A stretch of 64,000 nucleotides of DNA from DMER64 sp964600385 (GCA_964600385.1 CAZRJC010000005.1:62001-126000); one strand, 5' to 3'; shown: positions 35,886 through 44,793, counted from the stretch's first letter. Numbers and translations are program-made. The notes: generated by a model from the sequence alone, not told the origin.

Positions 35886-36769
35886 TCCCAAAAATTAAAA
35901 AAATTGAACCATTGATGAGGGTATATTTCCAAAACACGTTCCAATTGACGTACGTATTCACGGACAAGTTCAGCGGCAACCGCCTTCGACCCTTTGACAG
36001 CCGTACGGTCTGTCTCTACAGGCATGGCATACAAATGGTAAGTCATGTGCGGTTCTTTCATTGCAAAAAGAGCTACAACAGGTACGTTAAGTTGGGCGGC
36101 CAGGAGAAAAGCACCCATAGGAAACGAAGCCGTTTTTCCCAGAAACTGACAACTGACCGATTTACTGCTGCCGAACATCCTGTCACAGGGCATGCTAACC
36201 ACCTGGCCGTTGTCAAGAGCCGCTTTTATTGTAAAAAGGTGGGACATGTCGTCAGATACCGGGATCATTTCCACAAGATTACCGGAAAGGATCTTTGCTC
36301 GGTTTGCCTGCAGGACAGCAGTCTCTCCGCCAAAAATAACGGAGTGAATGCGTTTCTTTTCCTGATGCATGAGGTATCCGGCAATTTCAAAGTTTCCTAC
36401 GTGAGAACCGGCAATAACAAAACCGCCTGCGGAGGCTATAAGGTTATTGAAATATTCAACGTTTGTACCTTTGACCGTGAATTGTTGTTTGCTTCCCGAA
36501 AAAAGAAAAAACCGGTCCATCATCATTTGTCCGAAAAGATAATGGTTCCGGTATATTCTTCCAAGGTTATGTCTCAGCCCTCTGTTTTTGAAATAGTCGT
36601 TAATGGCTTTGTATCCTTTTCTGTTAAACAACATATAAAAGGGAACAACGCAGGCAAGAATGGCGTATCCGAATCTAACATTAACATGTCTGAAGAGCCA
36701 CATCAGTGCCTTTTGACCGAAACTGCCGCCTCCGGTAGTTCCTTTCCATTCACGCCGTTCCAAAACCAT
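35882..36769 (-). CDS. LpxL/HtrB-like acyltransferase
   Basis: A 295-residue lysophospholipid/lipid A-type acyltransferase. The HX4E motif is visible as SHVGNFE (His123, Glu128), and a membrane-associated N-terminus (GYAILACVVPFYMLF) precedes it. The family transfers acyl chains from ACP to a lipid or glycolipid. In flexirubin and aryl polyene clusters a member of this family is standard and is thought to esterify the polyene to its lipid anchor. It lies 2 bases after the second ACP gene and overlaps the radical SAM gene by 4 bases. Confidence 0.82.
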   Translation of the reverse strand: MVLERREWKGTTGGGSFGQKALMWLFRHVNVRFGYAILACVVPFYMLFNRKGYKAINDYFKNRGLRHNLGRIYRNHYLFGQMMMDRFFLFSGSKQQFTVKGTNVEYFNNLIASAGGFVIAGSHVGNFEIAGYLMHQEKKRIHSVIFGGETAVLQANRAKILSGNLVEMIPVSDDMSHLFTIKAALDNGQVVSMPCDRMFGSSKSVSCQFLGKTASFPMGAFLLAAQLNVPVVALFAMKEPHMTYHLYAMPVETDRTAVKGSKAVAAELVREYVRQLERVLEIYPHQWFNFFNFWE

Positions 36770-36771
36770 TA

Positions 36772-37017
36772 TCAGGCATTCACTTTACTTTCAATATAAT
36801 CATAAAATTGTGACAAGGTACGGATGCCCGACATTTCTTCGGGTTTGATCTTGAATCCGAAAAGTTGCTCCACAATCACAACAATATCTACAAAATCAAG
36901 GCTGTCAATACCAAGATCGTCTTTTAAAAAAGCTTCATCGGAGATTACCTGCGGGTCAATCTCAATTTCTTCAATAAGGAAGTTGTTTACAATCTCTCTA
37001 ATCTTCGATTTTTCCAT
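36772..37017 (-). CDS. Acyl carrier protein
   Basis: An 81-residue ACP with the phosphopantetheine serine at position 39 in LGIDSLDFVDIVV. It is acidic, with the expected helix pattern. It is placed between the KS (14-base gap) and the acyltransferase (2-base gap). This is the carrier closest to the ammonia-lyase and may hold the aryl starter or the growing chain. Confidence 0.9.
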   Translation of the reverse strand: MEKSKIREIVNNFLIEEIEIDPQVISDEAFLKDDLGIDSLDFVDIVVIVEQLFGFKIKPEEMSGIRTLSQFYDYIESKVNA

Positions 37018-37031
37018 AAAAATCCGTAGTA

Positions 37032-38249
37032 CTATATTTTTCTTAATATAAGTGCGCTGTTAGTGCCTCCAAAACCAAACGAATTGGAAAGACAAATATC
37101 GATTTTTTTCTCGATTGTAGAGCTAATAATATTCAATTTTGCCGATGCTTCGTCAGGTGTCTCAAAATTCAGATTCGGTGCAATAAACGAATTCTGCATC
37201 ATAAGCAGGGTATAAACAATCTCACTCGAGCCGGCCATCCAGCATTCGTGCCCGGTCATCCCTTTCGTTGAACTTACCGGAGTACGGTAAGCGCCAAAGA
37301 TACGGTCTATGGCCATGGCTTCGTAAGTGTCCCCAATGATGGTAGAGGTGGCGTGAGCGTTAATGTAATCAATTTCAGCAGGGCTTATTCCGGCATCGTT
37401 AAGAGCTCTTTCCATGGCCAGGGCAGATCCTCTTTCGCACGGCTGGGAGATATGCACTCCGTTGGAAGAGAAGCCGTAACCGGTAACCTCGGCATAAATG
37501 CGGGCTCCGCGTTTTACAGCGTGCTCGTACTCTTCCAGGATCAACGTAGCTGCGCCTCCGCTGGGAACCAGTCCGTCCCGTCCGGCATCGAACGGTCTGG
37601 AGGCTTTATGAGGTTCTGCAATCCGGACCGAAAAAGCACCGAGTCCGTCAAAACTGGCCATGCTCAGCACATTGGTTTCCTGTGCCCCGCCGCAGATGAT
37701 CATATCCTGTAATCCCTGGCGGATAAGCAAAGTACCCAGACCTATGGAATGAGATCCGCTGGAACAGGCAGCACTGATAGTCATGTTGATCCCTTTCAGT
37801 CTGAAAATGGTGGCCAGGTTCATGGTCACGGTCGAATTCATGGACTGGAATATGGCACCTGAACCCATAAGGGTGGTATCCTTCTTTTCTACACAGATTT
37901 CATGCGATTCGATAACGGCCTTGCTGGAAGAATCGTTGCCGTAGAGAATGCCCACTTCGTTGTTATCCAGGTATTCATCCGATATCCCGGCATCTTTCAA
38001 TGCATCGTCAGTTGCCACATAGGCATATTCTCCTTCTTCGGGCAGGCAGATACGCTGCCTTCTGGTAAGCATGTTTTTTAGCTGCGGGGGTTCGAGAATG
38101 CCGGTTAAAGGGGAGCGGTAGCCGTACTGGGTACGGGCAGGATCAATACCTATCCCTGATTTACCATGGTACAGCGCTTCGCTTACCTCCTGAATACTTT
38201 TTCCTATGCAGGAATAGATGCCTATGCCCGTAATTACAACTCTTCTCAT
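37032..38249 (-). CDS. Beta-ketoacyl-ACP synthase (KAS II type)
   Basis: A 405-residue condensing enzyme with an intact triad: Cys162 (ISAACSSGSHS), His299 (INAHATSTIIGD) and His334 (GMTGHECWMAG). The NSFGFGGTNSA loop is present. The GHECWMAG sequence differs from the usual GHTLGAAG, a change also seen in polyene-specific KSs. It lies 3 bases after the ketoreductase gene. It most likely elongates the aryl-primed chain. Confidence 0.87.
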   Translation of the reverse strand: MRRVVITGIGIYSCIGKSIQEVSEALYHGKSGIGIDPARTQYGYRSPLTGILEPPQLKNMLTRRQRICLPEEGEYAYVATDDALKDAGISDEYLDNNEVGILYGNDSSSKAVIESHEICVEKKDTTLMGSGAIFQSMNSTVTMNLATIFRLKGINMTISAACSSGSHSIGLGTLLIRQGLQDMIICGGAQETNVLSMASFDGLGAFSVRIAEPHKASRPFDAGRDGLVPSGGAATLILEEYEHAVKRGARIYAEVTGYGFSSNGVHISQPCERGSALAMERALNDAGISPAEIDYINAHATSTIIGDTYEAMAIDRIFGAYRTPVSSTKGMTGHECWMAGSSEIVYTLLMMQNSFIAPNLNFETPDEASAKLNIISSTIEKKIDICLSNSFGFGGTNSALILRKI

Positions 38250-38252
38250 GTC

Positions 38253-38981
38253 TTACGTATAGAGTCCTCCGTTTATTGATAAAACCTGACCGGTAATATA
38301 AGAGGCTTTTTCGCTGGCAAAAAATGCCACAACGGCAGCAACTTCTTCCGGGGTGCCAAAGCGGCCGGCAGGAATAATGCTCTTGTATTCCAGCGGATTA
38401 ATATCTTTTGTCATGTCTGTCTGAATAAAACCGGGTGCCACGCAGTTGACTGTCACTTTCCTGGGGGCAACTTCCTGTGCAAGAGCTTTGGTGGCTCCGA
38501 TGATACCGGCTTTGGAAGCCGAATAATTGGTTTGTCCGGGCAAGCCTTTCACTCCGGAAAGAGAGGTGACGTTAACTATGCGTCCGTACCGGTGGGTGAG
38601 CATATTCTTAAGAACACGTCTGGTCACATAGAAAAAACCCTGAAGGTTCGTTTGCAGTACGGAATCCCATTGTTCATTCTGCATGAAGACCATCAGGTTA
38701 TCGCTGCGTATGCCTGCGTTGTTCACAAGGACCGATATATATTCTCCGGGATGTTCGCTTTCCCATTTTTCAAGAGCAAGATCAACCTGTCCGTTATCAG
38801 ACACATTAAAAGGAACCAGTTCGGCTGTTCCGCCCGCTTCCTCTATCATACGCCTTGTTTCCGCAGCTGCCGTACTGTTGGATACATAATTAATGAGGAC
38901 AGCAAAGCCGGCTTTGGCCAATTCCAGGCAGACTGCCTGACCGATACCTCTGGAACCACCTGTCACTAAAGCGTATTTCAT
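38253..38981 (-). CDS. 3-oxoacyl-ACP reductase (FabG type)
   Basis: A 242-residue SDR of the FabG group. The NADPH loop TGGSRGIG (residues 7-14), the NNAG motif, and the Ser140, Tyr153, Lys157 triad (YSASK) are all present. It reduces 3-ketoacyl-ACP to 3-hydroxyacyl-ACP during polyene extension. It overlaps the tyrosine ammonia-lyase gene by 4 bases (ATGA) and is followed by a KS gene after 3 bases. A housekeeping FabG is expected elsewhere in the genome. Confidence 0.87.
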   Translation of the reverse strand: MKYALVTGGSRGIGQAVCLELAKAGFAVLINYVSNSTAAAETRRMIEEAGGTAELVPFNVSDNGQVDLALEKWESEHPGEYISVLVNNAGIRSDNLMVFMQNEQWDSVLQTNLQGFFYVTRRVLKNMLTHRYGRIVNVTSLSGVKGLPGQTNYSASKAGIIGATKALAQEVAPRKVTVNCVAPGFIQTDMTKDINPLEYKSIIPAGRFGTPEEVAAVVAFFASEKASYITGQVLSINGGLYT

Positions 38982-40513
38982 AATACAATCTTTTTCCTGT
39001 TAAGATATTCCACCATCTGGGCTATTGTCTCGTATTTGGGAGTGTCCTGGACAAAAACCGGAACAAATTCCCTTATATCGTCATAGATTTCTTTTGTCAG
39101 GTCCGACAATCTGTCTTTGATTCCAAGACAATCCACCGCCTGAACCAGAGCCATGAAATGAATAGCCATGACCTGGAAGGCATTTTCAATGACAGTGGCG
39201 GTAATGAGTGCCGAGTTAGTCCCCATGCTCACGATGTCCTGGTTGTCGTTATTGTTGGGGATGGAATGCACATAGTTGGGCATGGAAAGAGTCTGGCATT
39301 CAGCCGTAGTGGAAGTGGCGGTAAATTGGGACGCCTGGAGGCCGTAATTCAGGCCGAGCACTCCCATGTTGACAAACGGGGGCAGCATGCCATTCACTTT
39401 ATCATGGAATATATAGTTCATCTGTCTTTCCGCCAGCATGGCAAGACGGGTAAGAACTATCTTCATCTTGTCCATTTCCAGTGAGATATAATCGCCATGG
39501 AAATTTCCGCCGTGGTACACATTGCCGCTGGCCACATCAATGATGGGATTGTCACAGGCAGAGTTCAGTTCATCTACCAGAATCCTTTCACAAACCTGCA
39601 GAGTGTCCATTACCGGCCCCACAATCTGAGGAATGCAACGCAGGGAGTAAAATGGCTGGACCTTTTGTTTGAATATCTTATCGCCGTTCAGATCTTTGTT
39701 ATAAAGCACAGCCGTGCGTTTTTGCATGTTACGACTGCTTTCCAGGATTTTGCTCATAATGGCGGCGACCCGGCGCTGACCCCTCTGCCGTTTTGCACCA
39801 TTCAGTTCATCGGCCAGAAAATCGTCGTACGACGAGGCTACTTCGTTCACCAGCGAAGATGAAATGATGCTCCAGTTAAGGAGTTTCTTTGCGTTTATGG
39901 TATTTATAAGGCCGATACCCGTCATGACCGAGGTGCCGTTGGTGATGCACAAACCTTCCCTGATATGCATGGAAACAGGGGAGAGGTGGTTCTCTTTGAG
40001 AACAGAGGCGGTATCACGCCATTCGCCTTTGTAATGTACTTTTCCCTCTCCGATAAGAGTAAGTCCCAGGTGAGCGAGCTGTACCAGATCTCCGCTGGCT
40101 CCCACACTTCCGTGACGGGGAATCAGAGGATATATGCCCCTGTTTATAAATTCTATGAGAAGTTGCAGCACAGACAAATGGATGCCTGAATAACCCTGTA
40201 CGAAGGTTCCAAGCCGGGCGATCATGGCTGCTTTTACCTGGAGGTCCGATAATGGTTCTCCGGCGCCGGTGGCGTGTGAGCGGATTATGTTGTACTGGAG
40301 TTCAGACAGTGTCTCATCACTGACCCGGTATTGGGCCATGGGACCAAACCCTGTATTTATCCCGTAAATCACCTTGCCCTGTGAGAATTCTTTCAAAAAT
40401 TGATAAGAAGACTCCACTCGTTTTTCAGCCTCAGGCGAGAGAGCAATCTTTTCGTCTGCATACAACAGATCCCCAATCTCTTGAAGAGACAGTTCTTGAT
40501 CGTAATATATCAT
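38978..40513 (-). CDS. Tyrosine ammonia-lyase (HAL/PAL family)
   Basis: A 511-residue MIO-dependent ammonia-lyase. The MIO precursor Ala139-Ser140-Gly141 lies in GSVGASGDLVQL; catalytic Tyr50 is in the YGINTGFGPM segment and FTATSTTAE is conserved. Sequence blocks such as YHGGNFHGDYISLEMDK are nearly identical to my recollection of the tyrosine ammonia-lyase of Flavobacterium johnsoniae, which belongs to its flexirubin cluster. The substrate-selecting pair reads Ser79-His80, which is also the histidase state, so tyrosine preference rests on family and context. It makes 4-coumarate, the expected polyene starter. It is the first gene of the long operon, behind a TATATTTG promoter. Confidence 0.87.
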   Translation of the reverse strand: MIYYDQELSLQEIGDLLYADEKIALSPEAEKRVESSYQFLKEFSQGKVIYGINTGFGPMAQYRVSDETLSELQYNIIRSHATGAGEPLSDLQVKAAMIARLGTFVQGYSGIHLSVLQLLIEFINRGIYPLIPRHGSVGASGDLVQLAHLGLTLIGEGKVHYKGEWRDTASVLKENHLSPVSMHIREGLCITNGTSVMTGIGLINTINAKKLLNWSIISSSLVNEVASSYDDFLADELNGAKRQRGQRRVAAIMSKILESSRNMQKRTAVLYNKDLNGDKIFKQKVQPFYSLRCIPQIVGPVMDTLQVCERILVDELNSACDNPIIDVASGNVYHGGNFHGDYISLEMDKMKIVLTRLAMLAERQMNYIFHDKVNGMLPPFVNMGVLGLNYGLQASQFTATSTTAECQTLSMPNYVHSIPNNNDNQDIVSMGTNSALITATVIENAFQVMAIHFMALVQAVDCLGIKDRLSDLTKEIYDDIREFVPVFVQDTPKYETIAQMVEYLNRKKIVL

Positions 40514-40546
40514 ATTAAGGCCTCAGGTTTATCTTTTTATATCTGA

Positions 40547-40554
40547 CAAATATA
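40547..40554 (-). promoter_or_regulatory. Bacteroidota -7 promoter element of the polyene operon
   Basis: The - strand reads TATATTTG, a perfect TAnnTTTG element 33 bases before the ammonia-lyase ATG. A TTTG occurs upstream but only 12 bases away, too close for a standard -33 box. This is the only obvious promoter before the 23-gene run. Confidence 0.55.
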
Positions 40555-40588
40555 AATAATATTCTTCAAATGGGGCGAGTGTTGGATG

Positions 40589-42832
40589 TTACAAAAGTGA
40601 TATTACGTCTGAAAGCCTTATATCAGCAGAGGAACTGCCTGCCATGACGCGAACCTTTCCTTTCTCTGTAACAAATGCATGTTTAGCGGTATCCCAGTAT
40701 GAGAGGTCTTCTCCTTTAAGCTGAATGGAGACCGTGCGGCTTTCACCGGCAGGAATAAACACCCGTGCAAATCCTTTTAGTTGCATGGTCGGTCTTTCCA
40801 CTTTCGATCCGGGATAACTCACGTACATCTGAACAACTTCCTCACCATCGTATTTGCCTGTGTTTTTAACCTTTACAGAGACAGTCACCTGATCCGAAAA
40901 CGTACGTGACGAGAAGGAAAGATCTGAGTAGGTGAATTGAGTATAACTCAGACCATGGCCGAAGGGGTAGAGGGGTTGCCCCTTGAAGTACTGGTAGGTA
41001 CGTCCGTTGCGGATATTATAATCCATGATCCCGGGCAGGTCTGTAATATCGCGTACCCAGGTCTGTGTGGTGCGGCCGGCTGGGTTTACTTTGCCAAAAA
41101 GTACATCGGCCAGACCGTTGCCCAATTCCTGTGAATTATTGGTTATGTGAACGATAGAAGGTATATGATCCTGTGACCAGTTTATGGCAAAAGGAAAACT
41201 GCTAACCAGAACCAGCACCGTATTGGGATTTGCCTGGTATACCAGTTTGGCCAGGTCTTCCTGTTCAAGGGAGATGGCTTTGCGATCCACAGCTTCCCGT
41301 CCGTCGCTGGGTACGGGAGAATAGAACCAGCGGGCATCTGTGCCGTATGGATGGTTTCCAATGCAGACCAGTGCCACATCGGCTTTTTTGGCGGCTATCA
41401 CGGCTCTGTCCATTGTATTGGAGGGTTCGTAAAGCACCTCGACACCGGGACCCAGGGCGTTATTGATTCCCTGCAGCACAGATACGGTGTAGGCTGGAGT
41501 TCCGCTGTACCAGTCCATGATGACCTCATCGGCACGGGGACCTATCACGGCCACCTTGCGTATCTTCTTTGCGTCCAGAGGCAATAAGGCCTTCCCGGAC
41601 GTTTTATCTGTGGCGTTTTTCAGGAGCACAGCCGATTTTGCAGTTACCAGCCTGACAAAATCTTTGACTTCCTGTTTTTCCCACGGTTTGGAGGTATCTG
41701 TCACGCCTATCCGGACGTAAGGTTGTCTGGCGTAATCTTCCGGTCCGTCCAGTAGTCCCAGTCTGAGAGCAACGTAGAGGTTCCCCCGGATGGCTTCATC
41801 TATTTCCTGTTCGGTGAGTATTCCGTTCACGATGGCCTGGTTGATCGCCAGAAAATAATCGTCCAGGAATTGCCCCACAGTGGCTTTTACCACGGCAGCG
41901 GCACCTTCCGTCAGCGTAGGAAATGCTTTATGTGCAGTAACAAGCAGCCTTAGGGCACCTCCATCGGTGCAGATGATGCCTTTATTTCCCCACTCGTCCC
42001 GCGTGATTTCTTTCAGGATGGGATGAATCGTCATGGGAACGTCGTTCCATGCATTGTACGATGCCATGAATGCCATGGATCCGCCTTCTGTTATGCCTTT
42101 ATAAAAGGGATAAGAGTAGTACTCACGGAACAGTCTTTCATCATAATCGGACGAGGTGGAATCACGTCCGTCTTCGTTGCTGTTGGCCAGAAAATGTTTC
42201 ATAAGCGAAGCACTTTTCCAGTACCTGGGGTTGTTTCCCTGCAGTCCTTTGATAAATGCCACGGTCATCCGGGCAGTGAGGAAAGCGTCTTCTCCATAAC
42301 TTTCCTCGGTGCGACCCCATCGGGGATCTCTGGCCAGATCTGCATTTGGGGCGCGCATGACCATCCCGCCCTTGTTCAGAGCCGGATTCTGGGTATAATA
42401 ACGGACTTCTGTAGCTTCAATATCGGCAACTTTTTCGAGCAGTGCAGGATCCCAGGTAGCCCCGAGTCCGTAGGCCTGAGGAAATGTTGTCGTGGGATAT
42501 GTTATGGCTACCATCCGGCCGTCTTTCATCTCCCTGCCGCCCCAACCTCCGGGCCCTCCCAGCGCCATGCCGTGAAGACCTTCGGAATGACCGGTACTGC
42601 GGATTCCAAGACGGGGTACGCCCAGGTCTGTGGAGAGCAGCCGTATTTTTTCTTCCAGGGTAAGAAGATCCAGAAGATTGTCTATCCGTTCGTCGTCCGG
42701 AAGGTTGATATCCTGGAAAGGATAGGGGCCGGGACGATTATTTTGCTGCGCAAAAGATGAGGCTGCCGATAACAGCAAGGCGGTCAGTGCCATGAAGGCA
42801 ATATTGCCCATATGTTTGATATTCAAATGCAT
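40589..42832 (-). CDS. GH3 family beta-glycosidase, secreted
   Basis: A 747-residue glycoside hydrolase family 3 enzyme with a signal peptide ending near SSFAQQ. The N-terminal barrel contains LMKHFLAN (the substrate-binding KH motif) and ICTDGGAL, where the Asp is the likely nucleophile. The second alpha/beta domain includes VAVIGPRADEV, and a C-terminal fibronectin-like domain (PFGHGLSYTQF onwards) follows. The enzyme should remove beta-linked glucose or xylose from plant-type oligosaccharides in the periplasm. It is a single gene between the polyene operon and the divergent aldo-keto reductase operon; no SusC/D pair is nearby. Confidence 0.87.
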   Translation of the reverse strand: MHLNIKHMGNIAFMALTALLLSAASSFAQQNNRPGPYPFQDINLPDDERIDNLLDLLTLEEKIRLLSTDLGVPRLGIRSTGHSEGLHGMALGGPGGWGGREMKDGRMVAITYPTTTFPQAYGLGATWDPALLEKVADIEATEVRYYTQNPALNKGGMVMRAPNADLARDPRWGRTEESYGEDAFLTARMTVAFIKGLQGNNPRYWKSASLMKHFLANSNEDGRDSTSSDYDERLFREYYSYPFYKGITEGGSMAFMASYNAWNDVPMTIHPILKEITRDEWGNKGIICTDGGALRLLVTAHKAFPTLTEGAAAVVKATVGQFLDDYFLAINQAIVNGILTEQEIDEAIRGNLYVALRLGLLDGPEDYARQPYVRIGVTDTSKPWEKQEVKDFVRLVTAKSAVLLKNATDKTSGKALLPLDAKKIRKVAVIGPRADEVIMDWYSGTPAYTVSVLQGINNALGPGVEVLYEPSNTMDRAVIAAKKADVALVCIGNHPYGTDARWFYSPVPSDGREAVDRKAISLEQEDLAKLVYQANPNTVLVLVSSFPFAINWSQDHIPSIVHITNNSQELGNGLADVLFGKVNPAGRTTQTWVRDITDLPGIMDYNIRNGRTYQYFKGQPLYPFGHGLSYTQFTYSDLSFSSRTFSDQVTVSVKVKNTGKYDGEEVVQMYVSYPGSKVERPTMQLKGFARVFIPAGESRTVSIQLKGEDLSYWDTAKHAFVTEKGKVRVMAGSSSADIRLSDVISLL

Positions 42833-42863
42833 AAAATTAATATATTAAAAATGCTAATTTAGC

Positions 42864-42871
42864 TATCTTTG
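42864..42871 (+). promoter_or_regulatory. Bacteroidota -7 promoter element for the aldo-keto reductase operon
   Basis: TATCTTTG matches TAnnTTTG and lies 36 bases before the ATG at 42908, in the 75-base gap between the divergent GH3 and reductase genes. No perfect -33 box is seen. Confidence 0.55.
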
Positions 42872-42907
42872 TATAAATAAACTTCCTGTCTGTTAACAAA
42901 TACTGAT

Positions 42908-43897
42908 ATGACTTATATTCCGGATTCCCAAAGATATCATAAAATGAAATACCGCCGGTGCGGCAGGAGCGGTATACTGCTTCCTTCCATATCTCTTGGC
43001 CTGTGGCATAATTTCGGAGATGTGGATGTCTTTGACAACTTCCGTAAAATTGCCTGGACAGCATTTGACAACGGTATTACACATTTTGATCTGGCCAATA
43101 ATTACGGTCCCCCTTACGGATCGGCCGAAATCAATTTTGGCCGGATCCTCAGGACCGATTTTGCCGGATACCGCGATGAACTCATCATCTCCACCAAGGC
43201 AGGTTATGATATGTGGCCCGGACCTTACGGCAATCTTGGTTCCCGCAAATACCTCCTGGCCAGCCTGGATCAAAGCCTTAAAAGGATGGGACTGGAATAC
43301 GTGGATATTTTTTACTCGCACAGACCCGATCCCGACACGCCCCTTGAAGAGACCATGGGCGCGCTGGCTCATGCGGTTCAGCGCGGAAAGGCTCTTTATG
43401 CCGGCATTTCCAACTATCCTCCCGAATCGGCCAAAGAAGCTTTCCGGATTCTGAAGTCCATGGGGGTACCCTGCCTGATACACCAACCTAAATATTCAAT
43501 GTTTAACCGGTGGGTGGAAGACGGACTGCTTGGTCTGCTGGAACAGGAAGGAGTGGGGTGCATAGCTTTCTCACCTCTGGCTCAGGGCCTTTTGACGAAC
43601 AAATACCTGCATGGCATTCCTCCCGAATCGCGCGCCGGCAGACCATCGGGAGCTTTGCAACCCGATGCCGTCACTCCGGAGGTGCTTTCCCGTGTCTCGG
43701 CTCTGAACAGTCTGGCTGCCGAAAGAGGTCAGACACTGGCTCAAATGGCAGTCGCCTGGCTGCTGAAGGATAGTCGCGTAACATCCGTTCTTGTGGGTGC
43801 CAGTCGTGTGGAACAACTGGAAGACAACCTTAAGGCGCTCGATGCGGCACCTTTTTCTGAAGATGAACTAAAACGCATACATAATATATTGGACTGA
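42908..43897 (+). CDS. gpr: L-glyceraldehyde-3-phosphate reductase-like aldo-keto reductase
   Basis: A 329-residue aldo-keto reductase very close to E. coli YghZ/Gpr (AKR14). Shared blocks include SLGLWHNFG, ITHFDLANNYGPP, ISTKAGYDMWPGPYG and the catalytic Tyr in that NNYGP turn with Lys in STKAGY. The enzyme uses NADPH to reduce aldehydes such as L-glyceraldehyde 3-phosphate or methylglyoxal, so a detoxification role is likely. It is the first gene of a three-gene operon with pirin and a TerB-DnaJ protein, 3 bases ahead of the pirin ATG. Confidence 0.87.
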   Translation: MTYIPDSQRYHKMKYRRCGRSGILLPSISLGLWHNFGDVDVFDNFRKIAWTAFDNGITHFDLANNYGPPYGSAEINFGRILRTDFAGYRDELIISTKAGYDMWPGPYGNLGSRKYLLASLDQSLKRMGLEYVDIFYSHRPDPDTPLEETMGALAHAVQRGKALYAGISNYPPESAKEAFRILKSMGVPCLIHQPKYSMFNRWVEDGLLGLLEQEGVGCIAFSPLAQGLLTNKYLHGIPPESRAGRPSGALQPDAVTPEVLSRVSALNSLAAERGQTLAQMAVAWLLKDSRVTSVLVGASRVEQLEDNLKALDAAPFSEDELKRIHNILD

Positions 43898-43900
43898 TAT

Positions 43901-44782
43901 ATGAAAAGAATATGCACACAGATAACACGTGGACAGCATGCTGTTGACGGAGCGGGCGTCAGGCTTCGCAGGGTATTGGGACTGAGAACAGTCAAAGACT
44001 ATGATCCCTTCCTTATGCTGGACGGATTCGATTCGTCCAATACCGACGATTATGTTCGCGGATTTCCCTGGCATCCGCACAGGGGAATTGAAACGGTGAC
44101 TTACCTGCTGAAAGGCAAGATTGAACACGGCGACAGTCTGGGAAACAAGGGCACGATAAACGATCTGGAATGTCAGTGGATGACCGCCGGATCCGGAATC
44201 ATTCACCAGGAGATGCCGCAGCCTTCCGATAGCATGCTTGGATGCCAATTGTGGGTGAATCTTCCCGCTGCGGACAAAATGACCATGCCGGCATATCGCG
44301 ATATTGTAGAGCAGGATGTCCCGGTCATTGAAGACGGGCATGCAACAGTCCGGGTGCTTTCGGGTGCCTACAATGGAAACGAAGGCGCGTTCAAAGGAGA
44401 TTATGTGAAAGTACAGTACCTGGACGTTGATCTCAAACCCGGTCAGGTATGGCACTATGATCAAACGCCCAACAATCATACACTGTTCCTGTATCTGATC
44501 AACGGAACACTTGCTGCCGACCAGGCGCTGGAATCGTTTGAATCCAAGGCATGCGCCATGCTCATGAGTGCCTCGTCAGACAGCCCCGATTCATACGATA
44601 CGGTAACGGTTAAAGCCGGAGAGGAGGGAGCCCGCTTCTTTCTGATCGCAGCCAAACCCCTTAAGGAACCGGTTTCCTGGGGCGGGCCCATTGTGATGAA
44701 CACCAAAGAAGAATTGGATGTGGCGTTCAGCGAGCTTGACAACAATACATTTATCAAACATCCAATGCCAAGGTTCAATTGA
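43901..44782 (+). CDS. Pirin family protein
   Basis: A 293-residue bicupin of the pirin family. The metal ligands are visible as His58, His60 (FPWHPHRG), His102 and Glu104 (IIHQEMP), matching the iron site of characterised pirins. Some bacterial pirins are quercetin dioxygenases; others act in redox regulation. The protein lies between a stress-type reductase and a chaperone-like protein, consistent with a stress role, but the substrate is unknown. Confidence 0.85.
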   Translation: MKRICTQITRGQHAVDGAGVRLRRVLGLRTVKDYDPFLMLDGFDSSNTDDYVRGFPWHPHRGIETVTYLLKGKIEHGDSLGNKGTINDLECQWMTAGSGIIHQEMPQPSDSMLGCQLWVNLPAADKMTMPAYRDIVEQDVPVIEDGHATVRVLSGAYNGNEGAFKGDYVKVQYLDVDLKPGQVWHYDQTPNNHTLFLYLINGTLAADQALESFESKACAMLMSASSDSPDSYDTVTVKAGEEGARFFLIAAKPLKEPVSWGGPIVMNTKEELDVAFSELDNNTFIKHPMPRFN

Positions 44783-44793
44783 TTTTTTGCTAC

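Larger units (their letters stand above)
17920..40513 (-). other. Aryl-polyene/flexirubin-like biosynthetic gene cluster
   Basis: An unbroken - strand run of 23 genes in which each gene overlaps the next or is at most 25 bases away. It combines an aromatic ammonia-lyase, type II fatty-acid-like synthase parts (three ketosynthases, two ketosynthase-like proteins, ketoreductase, two ACPs, thioesterase) with envelope delivery genes (LolA-like, MMPL, acyltransferases, GT2). That set defines aryl polyene and flexirubin clusters. The left third (radical SAM, CrtI-like, hydrolase, PaaK-like ligase, orphan) is less standard. The boundaries are inferred from spacing and promoters. Confidence 0.75.

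Noticed and set aside
35912..36799. A 295-residue + strand ORF antisense to the LpxL-like acyltransferase
   Set aside because: It mirrors the acyltransferase gene almost exactly, has no recognisable domain, and the - strand gene has an HX4E motif and operon spacing.
17920..40513. A classical flexirubin cluster with dialkylresorcinol genes
   Set aside because: No DarA- or DarB-like (FabH-type, aromatase-like) gene was recognised in the window, so only the aryl polyene half is supported.
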